A stretch of DNA of 64,000 bases from Cervus elaphus (lineage: Eukaryota; Chordata; Mammalia; Artiodactyla; Cervidae). The stretch covers positions 58,044,001 to 58,108,000 of the forward strand of contig NC_057818.1 in assembly GCF_910594005.1 (NCBI RefSeq). Reading direction: 5' to 3'. The stretch's first letter is position 1. Each line of letters begins with the position of its first letter. Positions 33,928-45,126 of this stretch are shown piece after piece. Below the pieces are notes generated by a model. It was not told the DNA's origin and ran no database searches. It was given only the letters and a program-made list of their open reading frames with translations. The translations under genes were made by a program, and so were the position numbers.

Positions 33928-34047
33928 ATGTGTTACACCAAGTGAAATTTAATGTTGTCCACTTATTATTCATTTCCACAGAGATATATTACCTTCTTGT
34001 TTTTATTTTACTAAGAGATTTCCGAGATTTTAATATACAAATTTTAA
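33928..34047. other. AT-rich spacer upstream of the V1R relic
   Basis: No motif beyond AT-rich sequence; would include any V1R promoter on the minus strand, but none is recognisable. Confidence 0.3.
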
Positions 34048-34227
34048 AGAGCTCTTATATATATCATAAGATATCACTTATATGTGGAATCTAAAAAAAA
34101 AATGTACAAATTAACCTATATATGAAATAAAAATTGAATCACAGATGTAGAAAACAAACATAATTACTGAGGGGGAAGTTGGGGAGGGATAAATTGGAAA
34201 ATTGGGATAGACATATATACGCTGAAG

Positions 34228-34406
34228 TAGTGAAAGTGTTAGTTGTCAGTCATGTCTGACTCTTTGTGACCCCATGGACTGCACTCCGCCAGGCTCCTCT
34301 ATCCATGGAATTCTCCAGGCAAGAATTCTGGAGTGGGTTGCCATGCCCTTCTCCAGGGGATCTTCCTGACCCATTCCTTACCATATGAGCCACCAGGAAA
34401 GCCCCA
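34228..34406 (-). mobile_element. Bov-tA SINE, nested in L1
   Basis: Reverse Bov-tA: gttagttgtcagtcatgtct, ggagtgggttgccatgccct, tgagccaccaggaaagcccc. Part of the head is deleted after ttcctgaccc. Confidence 0.92.
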
Positions 34407-34599
34407 TATACACACAGCTATATGTAAAATAGACAACTGACAAGACTTCCCACACAGCACAGAAAGTCTACTCAGTACTCTGGGATGATCTATACAGGAA
34501 AAGAATCTAAAACAGAGTGGATAAATGTATACGTATACTGATTCACTTTGCTGTACTGCAGAAATGAATGCATCATTATAAATCAACTATGCTCTGTAC

Positions 34600-35432
34600 A
34601 GTCTTGCCCCAAGGCCTCAGACATGGAGCCCAGAAACAAGGTCATCTCTGGAACTGTCTGAGCCCCTTGGTCATTGTTGTTCAGTCGCTCAGTTGTGTCT
34701 GACTCTTTGTGATTCCATGGACTGCAGCACACCAGCTTTCCCTGTCCTTCGGTATCTCCCAGAGTTTGTTCAACTCATATCCAGTGAGTTGGTGATGCCA
34801 TCCAACCATCTCATTTTCTGTTGTCCCCTTCTCCTCCTACCCTCAATCTTTTCTAGCATCAGGGCCAGTGAATTGGCTGTTCACATCAGGTGGCCAAATA
34901 TTGGAGCTTCAGCTTCAGAATCAGTCCTTCCAATGAATATTCAGGGTTGACTTCCTTTAGGCTTGACTGGTTTGATCTCCTTGCTGTTAAGGGACTCTCA
35001 AGAGTCTTCTCTAGCCCCGGAGTTCGAAAGCATCAATTCTTCGGCACTCAAGCCTTCTTTACAGTCTAACCCTCACATCCGTATGTGACTGCTGGAAAAA
35101 CCCCTTTGTAACCATTGCCAAAAGCTCTGCCCCCACCCCCTTCCATCATCACCAGCAGACTTAACACCAAATTAGGCAAAAATGCCCATCCTGGTAGCCA
35201 CTATAGTGCCCTATCCAATAACCTAGTGCTAGCCTTCCAGCAGGAATTTTCTTTGTCTTGAGGCTGTAAAAATCAGCTGCTAACCCACGAAAAGCACAGT
35301 CTCCCTCCAGCCAGCTGCATTTGTAGCACCTTCATTACTTCTGCTCCCTGCTCTTAATAAATGCATCCCCTTCTGAAATACTCTGTGTCTGGAAATTCTT
35401 TTCCAACCCACGCTGAGACTGCCCCGACATAC
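34600..35432 (+). mobile_element. Solo LTR, split by BovB
   Basis: 34600-34678 and 35100-35432 become contiguous on removing BovB. The right part has cttaataaatgcatcccctt followed by a short tail ending in CCCCGACA, a typical poly-A signal and LTR end. The element sits inside L1 3'UTR sequence that continues on both sides. Orientation plus. Confidence 0.65.
34679..35100 (-). mobile_element. BovB 3' end, nested in the LTR
   Basis: Reverse BovB from gttcagtcgctcagttgtgt through aatattggagcttcagcttc to tccgtatgtgactgctggaa. Confidence 0.92.
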
Positions 35433-35518
35433 TCAAATAAAAAATTAACTTAAAATGAATAAAATAAAAGCTGAAAACAAAATCTAAAAAAAAAAAGAGC
35501 TCTTATAAATGAGTGAAC

Positions 35519-35990
35519 CACTGCTATGAAGGTCTAGACAGCATACTAAAAAGTGGAGACATCAGTTTGCTGACAAAGGTCCCTATAGTCAAAGCTATGG
35601 TTCTTCCAGTAATCATGTATGGATGTGAAAGTTGGACCCTGAAGAAGGCTGAGGGTCAAAGAATTGATGCTTTCAAACTGTGTGCTGTAGAAGACTCATA
35701 AGAGTCCCTTGGGCAGCAAGGAGATCAAATCAGTCAATCTTAAAGGAACTGAACCCTGAATAGTCATTGGAAGGACGGATGCTGAGGCTGAAGCTCCAAT
35801 ACTTTGGCCACCTGAGGTGAAGAGCTAAGTAACTGGAAAAGAGCCTGATGTTGGGAAAGATTGAGGGCAGGAGGAAAAGGAGGTGACAGAGGATGAGATG
35901 GTTGGATGGCATCACTGACTCAATGGACATGAGTTTGAGCAAATTCAGGGAGATGAAACAGGGCAGGGAAACCTGGAATGACTTAGCAAC
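35519..35990 (+). mobile_element. BovB 3' end
   Basis: Plus-strand BovB (ggtctagacagcatactaaa, catgtatggatgtgaaagtt, ccaatactttggccacctga, gatgagatggttggatggca), frame-broken, with a degraded tail. Confidence 0.92.
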
Positions 35991-36145
35991 TAAACCACCA
36001 CAGGCAAGAAAGGACTTAAACCTGACTTGGCTGGTAACAAATCTAGCACATTTAATCACTGTGATATCTGACAAATCCAGGTAGCTCTGTTCTCTCAATA
36101 GTTTAAATAGATATTGAGCTCTCTTGGTAATGTGTCATTATATTT

Positions 36146-36355
36146 TGGGCTTCCCTGGTGGCTCAGTGGTAAAGAAACTTCCTGCCAACGCAGGAGACAT
36201 GGGTTCAATCCCCAGGTCAGGAAGATCCCCTGGAGAAAGAAACGGCAACCCACTCCAGTATTCTTGCCTGGGAAATGCCAATGACAGAGGAAGCTGGTGG
36301 GCTATAGTCCACGGGGTCACAAAGAGTCAGACATGACTTACAACTAAACAACAAC
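36146..36355 (+). mobile_element. Bov-tA SINE
   Basis: Complete element from gggcttccctggtggctcag to gtcagacatgacttacaact with a short (caa)n tail. Confidence 0.93.
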
Positions 36356-36784
36356 AACAATTGATAGTAGAATATTTTTAGATGAGTGAAAGCATCATGG
36401 TATATTTGAGCCTGACTGGGGCTATCTGAAACTCATTATTATAAATGTACACTTTTCTTATGTGCCGATTCCTTTTCTTCAATAGGCAAAACAGTCTCAT
36501 CAATTTAACAGATCAAAGACATTTTCAGGACGTAACAATTACTGTCTCCATCAAGCACTTCGTATACTCAGAGATAAAGCAAACAATTTTATACCAGGAA
36601 CTGTCATCTGGGTTCACCATTTCTGCACAGGACTCAGTGACTTGTAGATTCATCTTACTCATTACTAGAAGCAGAACGTGTCATAGGCACGCACACCTGC
36701 AATAACCCGGAAAATTTAATCTATGGTTTCGTAAACGAGGCGGAACTTCAGACTGAGTTCAAAACTACTGTTCTTAAGGACTCC
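36356..36784. other. No gene recognised
   Basis: An 86-codon plus-strand ORF begins at 36445, but I see no domain, and base composition gives no coding signature. Confidence 0.3.
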
Positions 36785-37115
36785 TCTGGTGCCACAGTGG
36801 ATAAGAATCCACCTGCTGGTGCGGGGACACGGGGTCCATCCTTGGTCCGGGAAGATTCCACACGTCCTCGAGCAGCTAAGCCTGTGCGCCAGCACTTTTG
36901 AGCCTGCTCTCTAGAGCGGCACACCCCAAACTACTGAACCCACATGCTGCAGATACTGAAGGCTGAGTGCCTAGAATCTGTGATCTGCAGCAAGAGAAGC
37001 CACTGCAATGAGAAGCCTGGGCACCACAGCAAGGAGTAGCCCCGGCTCACCCCAACTAGAGAAAGCCTACGCAGCAATGAAGACTCAGTGCAACCAAAAA
37101 TAAACAATTAAAGAA
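36785..37115 (+). mobile_element. CHR-type SINE, near full length
   Basis: gtgccacagtggataagaat, the triplicated actactgaacc-type body, aagagaagccactgcaatga and the A-rich tail ccaaaaataaacaat, all in CHR order. Confidence 0.9.
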
Positions 37116-38218
37116 AAAACCCTACGGTTCTTAAGAAAATTAAAAGTCTAAGCTGCATTGTCACTCGCAGTCGATGCCAGCAATCAAAGTCATTGTGGAT
37201 TACATTAAATTATAAATTCAGAGCGGTCATGGATTGCTGTTGGATCTCTAGTCCTGGCCTCTCTTTACTAGTCCAGCTCAAGAGTCAGAATCCTTCTTTC
37301 CTTCTGTGTGGCTTTGGCAATGGACTAGATTTGGAACCTCAAGAATTTCCTTTTTTTGTGAAATAACCACTTACCCCTGATACTTCTTGTCTATAGACTC
37401 TTCCTCTCAGATTGAAATAGAAAATCGGTATCTGACTCCTTTCTGTTGCATTACACTGGGGGAGAAGGTGTGCTGGTTTGAAAATCGGCACCTGTGTTAG
37501 ATGAAGGCTGTCACACCCCTAGATATGCATTTGTGATTCCGTGACCTCCCCTTCCCTCAGAATTGCGATTATCTTTTCACTTTTAGCTGCAATGAGAAGG
37601 TAGGCTCATGGAACAAAAGCATACTTGTGTAAAACTTGTAATTAGCTTTCTAAAAACTGTTAATTACCCTCCCCCCAAAAAACTACAATCAACTTGTTAT
37701 TCCCAAAGAGACCACTGCAGTGTCCTGAGGGGCTTTTTCTTTTATGCAATCTGGGGAGGCAGACAGGTTCTCATATGGAATGAGCAGGAAATGCTGAGCT
37801 GACAGCTGAGAGCCTGGCAATGAAACTCTTGTATTGTGCTGACTTCTCTGTTCCTCTGAGAAATTTTTCTACCCAACAGTGAGTTCTTTCCTGATCCCTG
37901 AGCTTCAGCATCACTTAAGTATGATCAGAGAAATAGAACCAAAGTGCCTGAGGATTTCTAAGCCCTATAATTAAAAGGAAGACCATGATGACAGAAATTT
38001 TTATCTTAAAATTTATTGTATATATTTGTCCACCTCAATGTCAATTAATTTGCAAGTCTGGGTGGTGATAAAGATGTTTTCCACTAAAATATATTTTACC
38101 AATACAGACCCATTCCCAAATAGTTACAGAAAATCTAAATAGACAAATATCTACAGAAAGATGGAAATTTATAAATTTCTCCCTCTAAAAGTACCCCCAA
38201 TAGTAAGTTTTAACAGAT
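37116..38218. other. ~1.1 kb without recognised gene or repeat
   Basis: AT-rich, only short ORFs on either strand. No SINE, LINE or LTR motif I can name; may be unique sequence or a very old repeat. Confidence 0.35.
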
Positions 38219-39190
38219 GCTGTCTTGTTCAGTTGCTCAGTCGTGTCTTTGCGATCCCATGGACTGCAGCACACCACGCTTCCCTGTCTATCATCAATGC
38301 CTGGAGCTTGCTCAAACTCATGTCCATCAAGTCAGTGATGCCATCCAACCATCTCATCCTCTGTCATCCCCTTCTCCTCCTGCCTTCAATCTTTTCCAAC
38401 ATCAGGGTCGTTTCCAGTGAGTCGACTCTTTGCATCAAGTAGACAAAGTATTGGAGCTTCAGCTTCATCATCAGTCCTTTCAATGAATATTCAGGGTTGA
38501 TTTCCTTTAGGACTGACTGATTTGATCTCTTTGCAGTCCAAGGGACTCTCAAGGGTCTTCTCTAGCACGACAGTTTGAAAGCATCAATTCTTCGGCACTC
38601 AGCCTTCTTTATAGTCCAACTCATATCCGTATATGACTACTGGAAAAACCATAGCTTTGACTACACAGAACTTTGTTGACAAAGTGATGCCTCCACTTTT
38701 TAATATGCTATGTTTGTTTTGACTCTGTGGATCCCAACAAACTGTGGAAAATTCTTAACGAGATGGGAATACCAGACCACTTTACCTGCCTCCTGAGAAA
38801 TCTATATGCAGGTCAAGAGGCAACAGTCCAATACTCTGGTCACCTGATGTGAAGAACTGACTCATTGGAAAAGACCCTGATGCTGGGAAAGATTGAAGGT
38901 GGGAGGAGAAGGGGACGACAGAGGATGAGAGGGTTGGATGGCATCACTGACTCAATGGACATGAGTTTGAGCAAGCTCCAAGAGTTGGTGATGGACATGG
39001 AAACGTGGTATGCTGCAGTCCATGGGGTCACAAAGAGTCAGACACTACTGAGCCACTAAAATGAACTGTCATAGCTTTTCTCCCAAGGAGCAAGTGTCTT
39101 TAATTTCATGGCTGCAGTAACCGTCTGCAGTGATTTTGGAGCCCATGAAAATAAAGTCTGTCACTGTTTCCATTTTTCCCAGATCTAAGT
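38219..39190 (-). mobile_element. BovB, interrupted by an inverted BovB
   Basis: Reverse BovB 38219-38711 (gttcagttgctcagtcgtgt to gcctccactttttaatatgc) resumes at about 39066 (catagcttttctcccaagga, atggctgcagtaaccgtctg). Confidence 0.9.
38712..39065 (+). mobile_element. Internally deleted BovB nested in opposite orientation
   Basis: Plus-strand BovB: an RT segment (ccaacaaactgtggaaaatt to gcaggtcaagaggcaacagt) is joined directly to the C-terminal/3' region (ggtcacctgatgtgaagaac to gtcagacactactgagccac), skipping the YADD part. Confidence 0.88.
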
Positions 39191-39499
39191 CTGGGAAAGT
39201 ATAATAACCTCTGTCTAGTAGTGTTAGTCCTTTGTGCTACCCAGAAACTCTCCTCACTCAGGAGGACAGAATTTGATTTCCCGGATTCTCAGAAACCTAC
39301 TGTATTTGCCACATTCTCATCTCTGTCATCTGTTCATCAGAACACACCCCCCCTCCACCAGCAGCCTAAGACTTTGGGGGGATCAAAGAGAGCTTCCTTG
39401 CAGTTTCCGCCATGCATTTCCAGAGAGCTCTCATGGGAGCTCTCAATGGGTTGTGTGTTCCTCACTAAGAAAAACAGCATCACACACAGCATCTGGGGC

Positions 39500-39608
39500 T
39501 TCCTTGGTGCCTCAGTGGGTAAAAAATCCTTGTGCCAATGCAGGAGACACAGGTTCGATCCCTGATCTAGGAAGATCCCACATGCCTCGGAGCAACTAAA
39601 CCCCTGTA
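39500..39608 (+). mobile_element. SINE head, truncated at a duplication boundary
   Basis: ggggcttccttggtgcctca to gcctcggagcaactaaaccc, a tRNA-Glu-type SINE head that stops where the ZNF-flank duplicate begins. Confidence 0.85.
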
Positions 39609-40560
39609 CCTTGAACTCACACCAGCCAGTCCTGTGAGCACCTGCACTAGATGACCCCTTCCTTGGGACCAGCAGTCTAGCTGAAACCCAGGGTCTACTG
39701 CACAGGCCCCCCTTCAGTGACACCCTCAGAGCTCCGCGAAATCATGCTCGTCTTTGTTTGAATGGACCCATCCACACTCAGCGTGTGGGGTCCAGAGCAG
39801 TTCACCCAGGGTCAGGTCTGAACCCCAAGTACTGGAATTTTCTCTGCCTGGTTCTAGCCTTGACCTTCCTCAGGGGACCTCAAGGCTTGCTGTGAGTTCT
39901 CTGAGGACCTAGAGTCATAAACTCACCTGCTGCAATTGTCCTTTGTTCTTCTTTTAGCTAAAACTTTTCAGGGGCTCATTTAAGCAAATGGAAGTTTAAC
40001 AAAGTCACAAAAAGAATAATCAACAGCCATGATGGGAAAATTCTGAACCAAGATTTATAAAATCTTACCCTGTATCATTCTTAGCACATGTGTCTTGTAA
40101 GGCTTAAAGGAACTGTTTTCTCATGGCTTTGGCATACTTTGAATGCAATATATAAATATCTGAAGATATATACATAATATGAATTATATAACACACATTG
40201 ATTACAGGATATAAATATCTGAAGGTATACATGTTAGCAGTGAGAAAACCAAGAAGGAATATGTGAGCGTATGTGTATTCTTACACATTTAACTTAGAGA
40301 ATTTAGAAATGCCAGATCAAAACTGGTCATTTCAGAATTGCAGATGATTTACTACAAACAATAAAACTTGTCAATTTGTCAATTAATCTGTTTTGTCTAC
40401 TTTTCATGGAATTCATTTCCTTAAATGCCAGGAGGTTATGTTTTTTAAGGAACTTCAACACCGTCCTCCCTCATGACTGCACCAGTTTACATTCCCTGCA
40501 GCCATGTAGGAGGTTCCCTGATCTCCAAGCCCCTTCAGCGTTTGTGATATTATTACTGGG
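39609..40560 (+). repeat. Segmental duplicate of 62697-63645 (KRAB-ZNF 3' flank)
   Basis: Nearly identical over ~950 bp to the flank of the intact KRAB-ZNF gene, including unique-looking sequence such as aaaacttttcaggggctcat and gtatacatgttagcagtgag. The gene body that should lie upstream is absent here. Confidence 0.9.
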
Positions 40561-40660
40561 CTTTTTGCTCATTGTTATTCTGACTGGCATGCGGTGATAT
40601 ATCCCTGTACCTTTGTTCTGCATTTCTTATTGTTTAGCGGTGGTGAGCATCTTTCTTTTG
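40430..40660 (-). mobile_element. Old L1 ORF2 fragment
   Basis: Reverse L1 ORF2 C-terminal region (actgcaccagtttacattcc, cattgttattctgactggca). Its left half is included in the duplicate at 63525-63645. Confidence 0.8.
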
Positions 40661-40815
40661 CCTCCTGCCCATTGAAAAGAGCAAGCTGCCCCGCCCAGCC
40701 TCAGCAGCTGTGGGGCACAGGCTTAGTCTCCCCACAGCATGTGGAGTATTCCTGGACCAGGGATGAGGCCCTTGTCCCCTGCACTGTCAGATGGATTCTC
40801 CACCCCTGGGTGACC
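40661..40815 (-). mobile_element. CHR-type SINE fragment
   Basis: acaggcttagtctccccaca, tgaggcccttgtcccctgca and gatggattctccacccctgg in reverse CHR order. Confidence 0.7.
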
Positions 40816-40839
40816 AGTCTGTTTAGCTTTTTTTTCCTT

Positions 40840-41560
40840 TTGAGACATATATATATATATTTATTCATTGAAATATAATTGCTTTACAATGTTGTGCTAG
40901 TTTGAGCTATATGACATCGTCAATCAGCCATAAGTATGCATAAATCTTCTCCCTCTTGGCCCTCCCTCCCGTGGTCTCAGTTTCATCCCTCTGCTCAGCA
41001 CAGACCACCAAGCTAAACTCGCTGTGGTAAACAGCAGCTTCCCACCAGCTACCTATTTTAACCATCAGTTCAGTTCAGTTGCTCAGTCGTGTCTGACTCT
41101 TTGAGACCCCATGGAGTGCTGCACGCCAGGTCTCTCTGTCCATCACCAACTCCTGGAGCTTGCTCAAACTCATGTCCACTGAGTCAGTGATGCCATCCAA
41201 CCACCTCATCTTCTGTCGGCCCCTTCTCCTCCCCCTTTCAATTTTTCCCAGCGTCAGGGGCTCTTCAAATGAGTCACTTCTTCACATCAGATGGCCAACG
41301 TATTGAAGTTTCAGCTTCAACATCAGTCCTTCCTTGAATATCAGGAGTGATTTCCTCTAGGATGGACTGGTTGGATCTCCCTGCAGTCCAAGGGACTCTC
41401 AAGAGTCTTCTCCAACGTTTTACCCATGGTGGTGTACATATGTCAATGGTACCCTTTCAATTGGTCCCCCTCTTCTTCTCCTGCTGTGTCCACGTCTGAT
41501 CTCTATATTTGTGCAAATATTGTCTTAACAGATATGTACAGAATTTCAAAAATGGTATTG
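40840..41560 (-). mobile_element. L1 3'UTR, interrupted by BovB
   Basis: Reverse L1 3'UTR before (aatataattgctttacaatg) and after (catggtggtgtacatatgtc) the BovB at 41069-41416. Confidence 0.75.
41069..41416 (-). mobile_element. BovB 3' end
   Basis: Reverse BovB with its (cagtt)n-type end: cagttcagttcagttgctca to gggactctcaagagtcttct. Confidence 0.93.
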
Positions 41561-41664
41561 ATGAACTTATTTACTGAGCAGGAATATAGGCGCAGAGGTA
41601 GTTCTTAAGCTTTTGCATGTTAAGCTTTAAGGCATAAAATACATTGACAATCATTCCATGCATT

Positions 41665-42226
41665 TTACTGTTGTAGCCCTGTGTTCTGGGAAACAAACTG
41701 ACTCAGAAGGACAATGCAGATAGTGGAGTGCAGTTTATCACACTGGCGGGGCCAAGGCAGAGTCTCCTTTTATCCAAGGACCCTGAACAGTTTTTGTGAA
41801 AACTTTATATACCCTAAGTGTACTTGCTCAAACCCACCTCCCCAACTCCTTGAAACTAGTCTGGACAAGGTAAAAGAGAGATACGATCAAAGTTAACCCA
41901 TGATTCTTGTGTCACAGGACTGAATAAACAGTGGATATTTATCAACAGGCCTGTGGTCATATCCCAATAAACAGAATGGGATTTACCATTTTGTTGTATT
42001 ACAGAGATAATTACCATATTCTTTTGGGCAACAGAGTCCAAGTATAACTCCTGAGGCTCTTTTATGGGGGGCCGGGGTGGGATCTGATTTTCCATTGGTA
42101 TGCCATTTCTATAGACACCAGGGCACAAAGTTCAGAGTCCACTGGGAGGGTGACCATGCCTTTAGCCTAATGCTCACAGCCTGGTCTAAGACAGAGTCCA
42201 GCTCTGTCTGTTTCCTCCTTCATTAC
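41665..42226 (-). mobile_element. Solo LTR of the provirus family, TTAC target-site duplication
   Basis: The body 41669-42222 matches the LTRs at 50413-50959 and 56112-56646 (for example gcagatagtggagtgcagtt and gccaaggcagagtctcct), with more divergence. Exact 4-bp repeats TTAC lie at 41665-41668 and 42223-42226. LTR sense is minus. Confidence 0.92.
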
Positions 42227-42307
42227 TAAGTGAAAGAAGCCCATTTGAAAATGCTACAAAAAGTAGGATTTTTACAATAAGACTTTCTGGTGTAGGTAAA
42301 TGTTCAT

Positions 42308-42520
42308 TTGTGTGCTCAGTTGTGTCTGAGTATCTGTGATCCCAGGGGCTGTAGCCTGCCATGCTCACCTCTCTCCATTGATTTCCCAGGAAAGGATACT
42401 GGAGTGGGTTGCCATCTCTTCCTCCAGGGGATATTCCTGACCTATGGATCGAACCCGCATCACCTGGATGACCTATATCAGCAGGCAGATTCCTTACCAC
42501 TCAGTCACCTGGGAATCTAG
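42308..42520 (-). mobile_element. Bov-tA SINE
   Basis: Reverse Bov-tA from gtgctcagttgtgtctgagt to gattccttaccactcagtca. Confidence 0.92.
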
Positions 42521-43230
42521 TAAGATATATAGAAGAGATTGAAAAGGTCCATGATTACTGTGGATTTCAAAGGAGGGACTATGAATATCCTAAGTCTAGA
42601 GAACTTTCAGGACCATGAAATAATTTGTGTTAAACTGTCATGATGGACACATGTTATTAAACATTTATCTAGAGGTATGGAGCCCAAGTGCACATTCCTA
42701 AAACAGGAACAGAGGGTTAAACTAGAGAGTTTATCTATTTATTGCCCACGTAGATTCAGCAGTGGTAACAAATGCTCACTCTGGTGGGGAAAGCTAAGTA
42801 GGGAGATTGTCCACATGTGGGAACAAGATTGTCCACATGGGAAATGTCTATACTTTATTCTCAAATCTGCAGTGAAATAAATCTTCTACAAAGTTGGTAC
42901 TGGTGAATGTAGACTGAATATTTTTTAGAATATATAATATGAGAAAGATGACTATGCTTCTATCTTTAATTTTTCCTTGGTCATTATGCTTTAAAGATGT
43001 GGGAAAATAGAGCTCTCTAAATGGAGCAGACAACGAACTGTAGCAGTTGATTCATAAAACCTAGGAAAACACACAGGAAGTAAAGCAACAGCATTCTCAG
43101 GTGTTAATTCATGTGTGATGTGACTTATGACAACACCGATCATTACTTCCTTGGTTGGTCATCAGATAGCATTTAGGGCATCGTTTTCAGAGGCATTTGG
43201 CTCCGCCCATACGCACTGTGAACCTAGTGT
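42521..43230. other. No gene recognised
   Basis: AT-rich unique-looking stretch with short ORFs only. Confidence 0.35.
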
Positions 43231-43234
43231 GTCC

Positions 43235-43300
43235 AGCTCGGTTCAGTTCAGTTCAGTTCAGGTGCTCAGTCGCCCTGGACTGCAGCACGCCAGGCCTCCT
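43235..43300 (-). mobile_element. BovB/Bov-tA tail fragment
   Basis: ggttcagttcagttcagttc followed by gtgctcagtcg and ctggactgcagcacgccagg: the 3' end of the family with an internal gap. Confidence 0.75.
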
Positions 43301-43639
43301 GCTGCCCCTGGTTTCTTCTCCAAGAAAGCGAGGATGGAAATGCCTCCAGGCTCTTGGTCTCTGAAGTTGGAGGTGCCACGCCTGCAGAGAGGTGGTCACA
43401 AAGCAAATCATTTTGTGAAAACCTGTGTCCCCAGGCTGCAGAGGGGGGTGAACAAAACTAAGGACAGGGAAGAATTCAGCAAGTAAAGCCTGGCAGGAAC
43501 CCAAGACCCCCTGGTGATTCCCACCAAACACTCACCTCTCCCCTCCCAGCCCCCAAGGGTACAGGCAGGCTGTGGATGACCACACCCATCCTAGAAAGAG
43601 CCCCTCCCTAGGGAATCAGGTTGACCTTCTTTGTTTCTA

Positions 43640-44099
43640 GAAGTTCCCTCCCTAAACCCTCCCTTCCTGAGGTCTCAGATGTGAGGTTTCCCCTCAGGGT
43701 TCTGAATGCGGGTCTTCCTCTTACGTTTCTTTCACAACCCTCCTAGGGTGGGTCCGGTAGTACAGAAGGAGGGCCCACTGTCTCTCGTGAAGTGTTCTCT
43801 GTAACTCGAAAAGGAAGAACTAGCCCAGACGATCTGCAAATAGTGTAGAGCACCAGGATGTGATTAGCATTATCAGGTTAGTCTTGATTCCCCACTACAG
43901 ATTGGGAACACAGAAAGTCGAGAAGGAGCTCAGAAAAGGGTGAGGGAAACAGGAAAAGTTTTTCTTCTCTTTCCCTGCAGCAGTTGCAGGTTAAACAGCT
44001 GCATGGATGCCTTTGAAGGTATTTTCTCAAGATGCAGATGTGAGTTTGCGACGTAACATCCCCAGAGAAGACGCAGAGCAGGAGGAAGAAGAGGAGGAA
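43640..44099 (+). promoter_or_regulatory. 5' flank/5'UTR region of the intact KRAB-ZNF gene
   Basis: Homologous to the 5' regions at 17480-18284 and, inverted, at 24947 upward. It therefore most likely holds promoter and 5'UTR. No TATA box is obvious and CpG density is low, unlike the 25-kb sister. Confidence 0.45.
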
Positions 44100-44114
44100 A
44101 TGGCAGCTTCTCAG
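44100..44114 (+). CDS. KRAB-ZNF gene, start exon (MAASQ)
   Basis: ATG GCA GCT TCT CAG is followed by the donor gtacgtgt, ending in phase 0. A short initiating exon before a separate KRAB-A exon is the normal architecture of KRAB zinc-finger genes. The purine-rich leader ggaggaagaagaggaggaa precedes the ATG. Two sister units conserve the exon: one has ATA for ATG (18285) and one has ATG with a different donor (24946, minus strand). I chose this ATG because it is conserved and phase-compatible with the next exon. Confidence 0.82.
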
Positions 44115-44664
44115 GTACGTGTCCTGTCCCGGGTCTGGGGCTGTGTCTGCTTTTCATCCTGAAATGCCTGGACTGAGAACCTGCAAACCTTATTTTTCTG
44201 CTTCTAACTTTTGTGCCTGGGTGTTTGTTATCAACTTCTTTATTTTTTCTTTTCTTCTTATCATAGTGAAGCCTGGCTCTTTAGACCACTTCTCCCTTGA
44301 GTCCCAGAATCTTGTCTCCCTCGTCTGTATCCTGGCTTTCTACGGAGCATGATGAATTCTCAACTTATGAATTAGCGACTTTCAACGGGTGAATATATTC
44401 CCTTTGTGAGAGAGAAGCACAGAGAGGCACTGGTATCCGAGATTCCCACTGGGAAGTGGTTCGGTGTTGGGATCTTAGGGAACTAGGGGAAATGCCATGA
44501 TGAGTTTACATGGGGATGCAATTTCAGCTCTTTAGGAGTTAGAAAATGCCCTTATATATTGAATAAACTCAGTGATCCAGAATTTTTCAGAAAATGCTCA
44601 GAAATAAAAAGAAAACTAGGAGATACTGTCCTCTGTAATGCTAAGACTTACTAGTTAAACTCAT

Positions 44665-45126
44665 TGTTAGGTAGTTAGAATAGGGAAAAAGAGTCCAAAA
44701 TGGCGGTGGCTAAAAGACCTGGAAGGGAAAGCCCGCGAAAATAGAACAAGGAAGGTCCTGGGACTGGAGGGAGAACCTCATGTAAAACAAACAATGCGCC
44801 TGCCTAGGCCCGATTTACATAAGAGAGGCACTGGGGCAGAGAAACAGATAAAAAGAGAAGCCAAAGCCCTCTTCCTTCTTCTCTCTCTCTCTCCCGCGCG
44901 ATGGGGCGATCTTCTCTTCTGTCTTGGGATCGACATGTCCTCACAACTACAAGATGGATTTTCTGGCTATTATCTAAATAAATAGAGCTGTAACACTGGT
45001 TTATTTAAGAGCTATAACAGGGTCTGTCCTCTGAGAGCTGTGACCCGCCAAGGGGCTTTCATGTCCGTCACTCCAAATTTTTGTTGTGATGAGACAAAGA
45101 ACCAAGGAACACACACTCGCGTGACA
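44665..45126 (+). mobile_element. Solo LTR, sister of 14582-15096
   Basis: Starts TGTTAGGTAG, ends GCGTGACA, and shares aaaaagagtccaaaatggcg and gctgtgacccgccaaggggc with the other copy. The internal duplication of the agctgtaacact motif is missing here, making it shorter. Flanks (tcat/acac) do not match as a duplication. Lies in intron 1 of the KRAB-ZNF gene; the paralogous intron near 18610 lacks it. Confidence 0.82.

Larger units (their letters stand above)
34048..35507 (+). mobile_element. L1 3'UTR insertion with 12-bp target-site duplication, carrying nested elements
   Basis: agagctcttata is repeated at 34048-34059 and 35496-35507, the right copy after an A tail. The body is L1 3'UTR (acagatgtagaaaacaaaca, ttcactttgctgtactgcag, aaaatgaataaaataaaagc). 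It is interrupted by a Bov-tA (34228-34406) and an LTR (about 34600-35432) that itself holds BovB. Confidence 0.85.

Noticed and set aside
40840..40865. (TA)n microsatellite
   Set aside because: Only about six dinucleotides within an L1 3'UTR tail; unremarkable.
44665..45126. 4-bp target-site duplication for this solo LTR
   Set aside because: Flanks read tcat and acac; no convincing match, unlike the sister copy at 14578-15100.
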